Positions 59,441 through 64,000 of a stretch of 64,000 nucleotides of DNA are shown piece by piece. The notes beneath the pieces were generated by a model. It did not search any database. It saw nothing but the letters and a program-made list of their open reading frames with translations, and was not told where the DNA came from. Origin of the DNA: Streptomyces tailanensis (GTDB taxonomy: Bacteria; Actinomycetota; Actinomycetes; Streptomycetales; Streptomycetaceae); contig NZ_VTHJ01000023.1 in NCBI RefSeq assembly GCF_008386495.1, forward strand, positions 1 to 64,000, written 5' to 3'. The position numbers and the translations under genes were made by a program. Every line of letters starts with the position of its first letter. Position 1 is the stretch's first letter.

Positions 59441-60319
59441 TCAGTCCGCGCCGTGCGCCTCCGCCAGTTCCTCCCAGCGCCCGAGCGCGACCGGGTTCCA
59501 TTCGGCGTGCCTGCCGTGGAAGAGGTCGGCCGCCTTGGTGCCGCTCCAGTTCGCGGGAAGCAGCTTCGGCGGCAGACACGGGTCGAGGAAGGGGAAGCGG
59601 CGCCACTCGTGCACCAGCATGGTCTGCGCGTGCAGGACGGCGTCGCCATCGGCGGGATGCAGGCCGGTGAACTCGTCGATGAACTCCTCGTAGCGGTCCT
59701 CCACCTCGCTGAGGTCCCAGGCGCGGGCCACCATGGCCGCCTCGCTGCCCACGGCGCCGTAGGTGGCGGTGAAGGACATCGCGTCGTCGGCGAGCCCAAG
59801 TTCCTTGAGGACGCCGAGCGCCTCCGCCTCACGGTCGGCGTGGGGCGTGATCCACACGCCGGGCTCCGGAGAGCCGAAGCCGGCCCAGGCGAGCCGGGTA
59901 CGGACGCGGTGCCGCAGGTCCCGCCTGGCCTCCGGCACGGAGACCAGAACCACCAGCCAGGTGCCGTTCCAGGTGCGCTCGCCGCTGCCGAAGTCATAGA
60001 TACGCTGCGCTCCCTCGGTCAGCATCCGCCGCCCCGGCGGCGTGAGCGCCCAGCGCACCCGGCGGCCCACCCGCTCCGAGACCAGCCAGCCCTCCGCCGC
60101 CGTCCGGGCGAGCGACTGGCGGGCCGACTTCTCCTCGACACCGAACATCGCCAGCGCCTCCACCAGCGCCGACGTCCACACCGGCCGGCCCTTCGGCAGT
60201 ACGTACTCACCGAGCATGGTCATCAGCAGCGACCGCGCGCTGACGTCACCGAGTTCGCGGCGCCGGCTGACCACCGGCCGCGTGCTCCGGCCCGCTCCAC
60301 GCGACGCACCGTCCACCAT
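59441..60319 (-). CDS. paaX: PaaX-family transcriptional regulator
   Basis: A 292-aa repressor. Residues 25-100 are the PaaX N-terminal winged helix (ARSLLMTMLGEYVLPKGRPV, KSARQSLARTAAEGWLVSER, RVRWALTPPGRRML). The middle domain has NGTWLVVLVSVPEARRDLRH and GFGSPEPGVWITPH. The C-terminal PaaX domain has QTMLVHEWRRFPFLDPCLPP and LLPANWSG. The family senses aryl-CoA thioesters such as phenylacetyl-CoA, so control of the adjacent benzoyl-CoA genes or of a paa cluster elsewhere is possible. Upstream (60439-60478) CAATATCT...AGAGTATTG forms an imperfect inverted repeat that may be its own operator. Confidence 0.88.
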   Translation of the reverse strand: MVDGASRGAGRSTRPVVSRRRELGDVSARSLLMTMLGEYVLPKGRPVWTSALVEALAMFGVEEKSARQSLARTAAEGWLVSERVGRRVRWALTPPGRRMLTEGAQRIYDFGSGERTWNGTWLVVLVSVPEARRDLRHRVRTRLAWAGFGSPEPGVWITPHADREAEALGVLKELGLADDAMSFTATYGAVGSEAAMVARAWDLSEVEDRYEEFIDEFTGLHPADGDAVLHAQTMLVHEWRRFPFLDPCLPPKLLPANWSGTKAADLFHGRHAEWNPVALGRWEELAEAHGAD

Positions 60320-60502
60320 GGTCGTTCACTTCCCTCCCTGACGGCCGATCCGTCGTCTCACGCCGTCAGGCGACACCGAGGCCATCAGCGTATCCGGGGC
60401 GACCGCGCCCGAAAGCGCGCCCCCTCCCCCTCCTTACACAATATCTTGTCGTTCCGAGAAATCTCAGTAGAGTATTGCCGTCAGTGAGTGTGACCACGAT
60501 GT

Positions 60503-61960
60503 TCAGTCGGTGGGCCGCACCCTGGCTCGCGTCAGTCGGGCAGCGACGACGCCGAGGACCAGCACCACCGGAACGGTGACCTGGAGCCATACGGCCGTGG
60601 TGCGGTCGCCGCCGATGAGCGTGGTGAAGTTCGCGACGATCAACCAGATGGCACCGGCTATGCCCAGGGCGCCGAGGACGGGGGCGATCAGCGTGTTCCA
60701 GGGGCGGGTATCGGCGCCCGAGCGGCGGAAGAAGACGACCACCGAGACCGACGTCAGGAAGTAGAGCAGCATGATCCCCAGCACCGCGACGCCACTGAAC
60801 CAGGAGAAGAGGGTCAGCACCGGGTCCTTGCCCAGGATCGCGAAGGGCATCACCAGCAGCACCGCGATCACGGTCTGCACGGTGCCGGCCGCCCAGGGCG
60901 AGTGACGGCGGTTGACGGCGGTCAGCGCGTGCGGCAGGAGCCCTTCGCGGCCGAGCGAGAACAGGTAGCGGTTGGCGGAGTTGTGGAACGCCAGGATGCC
61001 GGCGAAGAGGGAGGTGGCCAGCAGGATCGGCAGTACGTCGTTGACCCAGCCGCCGAACTGGGCGGCGATCGGCGCGAACACGAAGGCGGTGGCGTCCCCG
61101 CTCTCCAGCGCCTGACCCGCCTCGGTCGCGGCCTCGGACGCACCGTGGGCGGAGACCAGCATCCAGGAGGTGAAGGCGAAGAATCCGGTGATCACCGCGA
61201 CGGAGAGGTAGGTGGCCCGGGGGACGGTCCTGCGCGGCTCGCGGGCTTCCTCGCCGTAGATGGCGGTGGCCTCGAAGCCGAACATCGACGCCACGGCGAA
61301 CATCAGCGCCACGCCAGGAGCGCCCTGGAGCGCGGCGGACGGCGAGAAGCTGTCGGTGAAGCCGAGCCCTTCGGGGCCGCCGCCCTTGAAGAAGGTCACC
61401 AGGGCGAAGACGATCAGGATGCTGAACTCCGCCAGCACGAACACGGCGAGGATCTTGGCGCCCATCTCGATGCCCGAGGCGCCGAGGACCTGGACGATCA
61501 CCATCGTGACCAGGGTCCAGACCCACCACGCCACGTGGGCGCCGGTGTAGTGCTCGACCAGGCCGCTCACCGTGGCGCCGTACAGCCCGTACATGGCGGC
61601 CTGGACGGCGCAGTAGGCGAAGAGCGCGACACCGGCGCCGCCGGAGCCCGCCGTGCGGCCGAGCCCCTTGCCGATATAGGTGTAGAAGGCGCCGGCGTCC
61701 ACGACATGGCGGCCCATGGCGACGAAACCGACGGAGAACAGCAGGACCACGACGCCTGCCGCGAGGTAGGCGGCGGGAGCGCCGGCTCCGTTGCCGATGG
61801 TGACGGCGATGGGGACGGCGCCGGCGATGCCGGTCAGCGGCGCCTGCGCGGAGAGCACGAAGAAGAGGATGCCCAGGACGCCGAGAGAGTCGGGCTTGAG
61901 CCTGCCTGTCGTGGATGGTTCGGAAGCGGTCTCTGCGGCAACCGCTGTCTGACTGTCCAC
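60503..61960 (-). CDS. APC-superfamily amino acid/amine permease
   Basis: A 485-aa transporter with twelve predicted helices. Typical motifs are the first-helix FFVLSAQAPLTGIAGAVPIA, then GAGAPAAYLAAGVVVLLFSV and VDAGAFYTYIGKGLGR. Further on are GFEATAIYGEEAREPRRTVP (conserved substrate/coupling loop) and ILAFHNSANRYLFSLGREGL. It fits the YfnA/PuuP-like amino acid or polyamine branch; the substrate is unknown. GTG at 61960 (VDSQTAVAAE) was preferred over GTG at 61969 because of the AGGTGA just upstream. It lies upstream of paaX on the same strand. Confidence 0.87.
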   Translation of the reverse strand: MDSQTAVAAETASEPSTTGRLKPDSLGVLGILFFVLSAQAPLTGIAGAVPIAVTIGNGAGAPAAYLAAGVVVLLFSVGFVAMGRHVVDAGAFYTYIGKGLGRTAGSGGAGVALFAYCAVQAAMYGLYGATVSGLVEHYTGAHVAWWVWTLVTMVIVQVLGASGIEMGAKILAVFVLAEFSILIVFALVTFFKGGGPEGLGFTDSFSPSAALQGAPGVALMFAVASMFGFEATAIYGEEAREPRRTVPRATYLSVAVITGFFAFTSWMLVSAHGASEAATEAGQALESGDATAFVFAPIAAQFGGWVNDVLPILLATSLFAGILAFHNSANRYLFSLGREGLLPHALTAVNRRHSPWAAGTVQTVIAVLLVMPFAILGKDPVLTLFSWFSGVAVLGIMLLYFLTSVSVVVFFRRSGADTRPWNTLIAPVLGALGIAGAIWLIVANFTTLIGGDRTTAVWLQVTVPVVLVLGVVAARLTRARVRPTD

Positions 61961-62090
61961 TCGAATCACCTGCCGGGAGCGGGGAGGGGCGGGAAGTTGT
62001 TTCGAGCCAAACGAGTTGCCTCATAGTGGTGGGGAACTATCCGTTTGACAAGGGGTGGGGCTGGGTTTTCCCGCCAGGTGGCCGATGAGA

Positions 62091-62119
62091 GAAGCCCCGG
62101 ACGCCGGGTCCGGGGCTTC
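62091..62119. terminator. Strong hairpin terminator
   Basis: GAAGCCCCGGAC (62091-62102) and GTCCGGGGCTTC (62108-62119) form a perfect 12-bp stem with a 5-nt loop, followed on the plus strand by TTGT. It lies 33 bp beyond the TetR-gene stop on the minus strand and upstream of the APC gene, so it should insulate the two. Confidence 0.8.
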
Positions 62120-62151
62120 TTGTCGTACTGATGTCCGCGCTGGTCAGCGAT

Positions 62152-62766
62152 TCATTCGCCGCGGTTGCCGTCGGCCTCGAGGAGCCTCAGCAGGGCGCGC
62201 AGTTCCTCCAGTGCCGCGTCGGTGACGTCGGGCTCGCCGAGGACGAGCTGGTGCAGTACGAGGCCGTCCAGGGCTGCGAAGACCAGCCGGGTCAGCGCCC
62301 GGTCGGCGTCGGCGGGCAGCATGCGGCTCAGTTCGCGCTGGGTGGCGTCGAAGTACTCGTCGTACAGGGCGCGGATCTGCGGCAGCAGCTCCGGCCTGCG
62401 GCGGGACTCCAGCAGCAGTTCGTACTGGAACGCCTGGGTGTCCGGATCCGCCGTAACCATCTCGGAAAGCCGCGAGGAGAAGTCGGCGACCTTACCCGTC
62501 CCGGGTTCGAGCGCGCTGGTGTTCAGCGAGGTCCTGATGGTGTGGGCGAGTGTCTCCTCGATCAGGGCGTCGCGCGAGCCGAAGTGGTGGACCACCAGCC
62601 CATGGGTGACCCCGGCCTCCTGTGCGACCGCCCGGTAGGTGAGCTTGCGCAGCCCGCCACGCGCCACCACCCGCACGGCGGCGTTCAACAGGGCCTCGCG
62701 CCCCTCCCCGTAGTGCACACGCTTGCGCGGCCGTCGGTTCTCGGAGGCGTCCGCGGGATCGGTCAT
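62152..62766 (-). CDS. TetR/AcrR-family transcriptional regulator
   Basis: A 204-aa regulator. The N-terminal HTH is GREALLNAAVRVVARGGLRK, LTYRAVAQEAGVTHGLVVHH and FGSRDALIEETL. The C-terminal ligand domain has AFQYELLLESRRRPELLPQI and FAALDGLVLHQLVLGEPDV, similar to the BetI/RutR-type TetR_C. ATG at 62766 opens MTDPADASENRRPRKRVHYG. Targets may be the APC permease or the hydrolase gene nearby; no operator was identified. Confidence 0.88.
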   Translation of the reverse strand: MTDPADASENRRPRKRVHYGEGREALLNAAVRVVARGGLRKLTYRAVAQEAGVTHGLVVHHFGSRDALIEETLAHTIRTSLNTSALEPGTGKVADFSSRLSEMVTADPDTQAFQYELLLESRRRPELLPQIRALYDEYFDATQRELSRMLPADADRALTRLVFAALDGLVLHQLVLGEPDVTDAALEELRALLRLLEADGNRGE

Positions 62767-62819
62767 GACCGCGACCCTACCCTGCGCCCGCAGGCCACCG
62801 TCCTGGGCCTGGGGGCCGG

Positions 62820-64000
62820 TCAGTGGCTGCCTCGGCGCACGTGCGCTTCGGCGAGGAGGAGGTAACTGCTGGCGGTCCAGGTGTAGGCGCGGTCGCGCAG
62901 GCCCGTTCCGGTGAGGGCGTCGAAGTTCTCGGCGAAGCCGTGGTTTTCGCACAGGGCACGGAAGCGGGCGCTGATGTCGTCGGCCAGTCGGTGGTGGCCG
63001 GCACGGCGCAGGCCGTCCTCGATGAGGACGGTGGCGGGGGCCCAGATCGGACCGCGCCAGTAGCCGTCGGCGCGGTAGTGCGGCGAGGTGGTCAGTTCGG
63101 TGGCGAGTCCGTACGGGGTCAGATGGGCCTTGATGCGGTCGGCCAGCGCGCTGCTGACATCGCCGGGCAGGTGCTCGCCCAGCACGATGGGCATCAGGTC
63201 GAGGAGGCTGGAGCTGCTCCAGGTGTCCCCGGTGGCGACCGCGCGGGCGACGAACCTGTCACCGGTCCAGAGCTGGTCGAGCAGTGCCGCTTGGGTCTCC
63301 TCGGCTGCCCGCGTCCACCGATGGGCCTCCTCGGCCAGATGCAACTGTGTTGCCAGGGAGGCGAGTTCGCGCAGCTGAAGGACGAGAAACGCGGCCAGGT
63401 CGGCGGTGGCGACCACCCGCGCGGCGTCGAAGGTGGTGGCGTTGTCCCAGCCGCTGTCGTTGCCGTGCTGGTAGTGGGGCAGTTCCGCCCCGGAGGCTCG
63501 TCGCGCGGTGAGCCAGAAGTCCGTCCAGCGTTCCAGCCTCTCGTATGTATCGGCCAGTTCGGCTGGGCCAGGGGGCGTCGGCAACCGGTGGCGCAGGTGG
63601 CTGAAGGCCCAGCCGTGGATGGGCGGTTTGACGAAGTTGTACAGGACCTCGGAGTGGGTGACCGAGTCGGGCAGAGCGCCACCGGCGTCCTGATGGTCGA
63701 AGGGCAGAGCGAACTGGTCCAGGGCGAGTTCGGGACAACCCGGCGCCAGGGCAAGGGCGTTGAAGCAGTGGTCCCAGCTCCAGACCTTGTCCATCCAGTG
63801 CTTGGACATCAGCACGGCGGGCCGGGTGACCAGCCCCGCCGGGTGCACGGTCGCCGACCAGACGACGTACGCGGCGAGTTCGGCGGCCGGGGTCGCGGAC
63901 GAGCGCCAGGGGGCCACCCTGTCGACGAAGTCCGCGAACGAGCTCTCCGCGGATCGTACGACGTCGTCGAAGCCCCTCGAAGACCCGTACGGCGGGCGAG
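62820..64000 (-). CDS. Glycoside hydrolase, MGH1/GH63-like (5' end outside the window)
   Basis: An (alpha/alpha)6-barrel glycosidase of the mannosylglycerate-hydrolase/GH63 type. Visible motifs are SKHWMDKVWSWDHCFNALAL (acid Asp in SWD), FDHQDAGGALPDSVTHSEVL, NDSGWDNATTFD (substrate contacts) and GYWRGPIWAPATVLIEDGL. The terminal FAENFDALTGTGLRDRAYTW, then TASSYLLLAEAH, carries the second acid region. The frame is open from the edge (RPPYGSSRGFDDVVRSAESS), so the gene enters from beyond 64000; at least 390 residues are here and the N-terminal beta domain is missing. The substrate (alpha-mannosyl or alpha-glucosyl compatible solutes or glycans) cannot be told from this part. Confidence 0.88.
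   Translation of the reverse strand, partial: RPPYGSSRGFDDVVRSAESSFADFVDRVAPWRSSATPAAELAAYVVWSATVHPAGLVTRPAVLMSKHWMDKVWSWDHCFNALALAPGCPELALDQFALPFDHQDAGGALPDSVTHSEVLYNFVKPPIHGWAFSHLRHRLPTPPGPAELADTYERLERWTDFWLTARRASGAELPHYQHGNDSGWDNATTFDAARVVATADLAAFLVLQLRELASLATQLHLAEEAHRWTRAAEETQAALLDQLWTGDRFVARAVATGDTWSSSSLLDLMPIVLGEHLPGDVSSALADRIKAHLTPYGLATELTTSPHYRADGYWRGPIWAPATVLIEDGLRRAGHHRLADDISARFRALCENHGFAENFDALTGTGLRDRAYTWTASSYLLLAEAHVRRGSH

Noticed and set aside
1-64000. CRISPR array, tRNA or rRNA genes
   Set aside because: No regularly spaced repeats, no cloverleaf with a TTCGA-type arm and no rRNA-like text were noticed; a covariance search would settle the tRNA point.

Overview
The window is high-GC actinobacterial DNA, almost certainly from a Streptomyces chromosome. 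The signs are third-position GC codon bias, GTG/TTG starts, ATGA/GTGA stop-start overlaps, a DUF6479-type small protein, a common Streptomyces intergenic repeat, and iron boxes of the DmdR/IdeR type. No rRNA, tRNA or CRISPR array was seen. The mix of complete catabolic operons with decayed fragments suggests an accessory part of the chromosome.

Region 1 (1-5750) is an insertion-sequence graveyard: a truncated IS3 element, an IS110-family transposase, an IS1182-family element with both terminal inverted repeats, an ISL3 remnant, and a frameshifted histidine-kinase remnant. Region 2 (5754-9730) holds an acyl-CoA dehydrogenase, a Cys-rich four-helix protein, two small proteins and pobA (4-hydroxybenzoate 3-hydroxylase).

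Region 3 (9780-22166) is a siderophore locus. One minus-strand gene train encodes two FecCD permeases, an ATPase, a binding lipoprotein, then ATP-grasp ligase, NIS synthetase, MFS exporter, NIS synthetase and PLP decarboxylase. The last five are in the order of the Vibrio vibrioferrin genes pvsABCDE. A divergent FhuF-like reductase and two iron boxes lie at its head.

Region 4 (22192-32409) contains a secreted protein, a divergent ArsR regulator/MFS exporter pair separated by a perfect 34-bp palindrome, a complete urtABCDE urea/amide ABC transporter, a MarR regulator, a UrtA/AmiC-like protein lacking a signal peptide, and an ABC-ATPase/M20-peptidase fusion remnant. Region 5 (32473-36967) has an acyltransferase and a cobalamin riboswitch in front of the cbiMNQO cobalt transporter.

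Region 6 (37070-47169) encodes a non-phosphorylating L-fucose (or similar deoxysugar) pathway: dehydrogenase, lactonase, dehydratase, second dehydrogenase, hydrolase and mutarotase. Divergent to it are an RbsABC-type sugar transporter and a GntR regulator, with three copies of a 12-15 bp operator-like repeat between. A beta-propeller phytase follows.

Region 7 (48760-59420) starts with remnants of a CHAT protein, aconitase and polyketide synthase. It continues with a Liv-type ABC transporter and the aerobic benzoyl-CoA genes boxC and boxB, then a frameshifted, truncated benzoate-CoA ligase, a Streptomyces repeat and an amidohydrolase remnant. No boxA is present. Region 8 (59441-64000) holds a PaaX regulator, an APC permease, a TetR regulator and a glycoside hydrolase running off the right edge.
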